Origin: Cephalopachus bancanus
Taxonomy: Eukaryota; Chordata; Mammalia; Primates; Tarsiidae
NCBI GenBank assembly: GCA_027257055.1
Contig: JAPVLO010000522.1
Location: 248,001-312,000 of the forward strand
Length of the DNA: 64,000 nucleotides
Reading direction: 5' to 3'
Part shown: piece after piece, positions 63,310 through 64,000 of the stretch
Numbering within the stretch: position 1 is the first letter of the stretch
Layout of the letters: each line of letters starts with the position of its first letter
Position numbers and translations under genes: made by a program
Notes under the pieces: generated by a model
What the model was told of the DNA's origin: nothing
Database searches by the model: none
The model's input: only the letters and a program-made list of their open reading frames with translations

Positions 63310-64000
63310 ACCCAAACAGATAAAATATGTCTATTGTTTAAGTGAGATTTATGATCACCCCCTTCTTGTATGCCGTAATGAACAAACCTGTGGCATATTA
63401 AGGAGTACTACCTCATGTACTATTTTTATTTTCCAGTCTTAAAAAGAAGCTGTTTTACTATTAAAGCAGATATAATTAGCAGCATATAAAAATTGTTCAG
63501 AAATAAGGCCCTGATGCTGGAAGTTTAAAAATTCTATATATCACTAACACTTAAAATTTTAAATGTTATATATATTTAGTAAATACAATCAAGAAGACAA
63601 AAATATATATAAGTACAGATGTTATATTGGCAGTCACAAAATCACCCAAGTAACCTTTGGAAATGATCCAATTGTATAATTGCTTAAAGTTGCTAAATAG
63701 AATTAAGTGTTTTATTAATATTTATGAGGGTTTTTTAATTAATCTTTTTTTAATGCTCAGTTTTTACTCCAGGGAGCATACACTTTATTTTCACATCATA
63801 TTTTTGTTACAAACATTCTACTCCTCTAAGAATGTTGTTCTCTACCTAAAAAGAAAGCCCACTTACCAAATGTCATTACCTGCTGGAGCAGTAGCTGCCA
63901 TGGTCACAGTCTGAGTATCACTGCAAAAGGGAGTATCTTATCACTGAGATAAATGTTTGAGACACCATGTGCCTCATCTTCTTGCTGAGAAGTAAATATT
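63310..64000. other. Unassigned AT-rich window end
   Basis: No gene or repeat recognised. Confidence 0.4.

Overview
This window is primate nuclear DNA with no intact host protein-coding gene that I can support. The strongest taxonomic clue is the SINE content. There are more than fifteen dimeric 7SL-derived Alu elements with two arms and an A-rich tail. The youngest share an unusual consensus: a start like 'ggctcagcctgtaat', the phrase 'ctctacaataaatcaaaa' between the arms, and 'gactccaactcaaaa' at the end. They lack the arm features I associate with lemur and galago Alus, and I see no galago or lemur tRNA-type SINE. A degraded Hsmar1-type mariner is also present. My best inference is a haplorrhine primate outside the well-known anthropoid set, possibly a tarsier. 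This rests on recalled consensus sequences, not a search.

Layout. Bases 1-1350 hold a broken minus-strand C2H2 zinc-finger exon resembling ZNF169. Bases 2150-5750 hold old transposon and LTR-like debris. Bases 5850-6115 form a GC-rich promoter-like segment followed by a plausible untranslated first exon with a splice donor. Bases 7190-8850 are an old MIR split by a 1.4 kb block that begins and ends with an Alu and is bracketed by one perfect 14-bp duplication. Bases 9000-15900 are L2, L1M, Tigger/MER2-like and Alu sequence. Bases 15935-24960 are an old antisense L1 that received a near full-length younger L1 (16547-22947), an Alu, a partial Alu and a solo LTR.

Bases 24980-32190 carry gene fragments. 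A LRRC37-family C-terminal exon lies on the plus strand (24980-26847). A LRRC37-family N-terminal exon lies on the minus strand, facing it (28667-29838). A LILR-family receptor pseudogene lies on the minus strand (31069-32189), with both leader exons and two immunoglobulin exons. Bases 33150-34063 are an L1 with an inverted 5' half, and 34102-35353 are the mariner. Bases 38365-53237 are a second old antisense L1 containing a near full-length L1 (41961-48648), a class II-like solo LTR with duplicated U3 elements (49635-50663) and an Alu. Bases 55643-56550 are a vomeronasal type-1 receptor (V1R) pseudogene on the minus strand. The remainder is L1M, microsatellites and a three-Alu array.

The identifiable host genes are all relics: zinc finger, LRRC37, LILR and V1R. 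All carry frameshifts, stops or truncations, so no pathway or operon-like cooperation can be proposed. I did not find a previously undescribed functional system. The most informative signals are structural: nested L1s, a composite SINE unit with a single target-site duplication, a split and inverted LRRC37 copy, a templated insertion inside an L1 reverse transcriptase, and tandem U3 repeats in a solo LTR.
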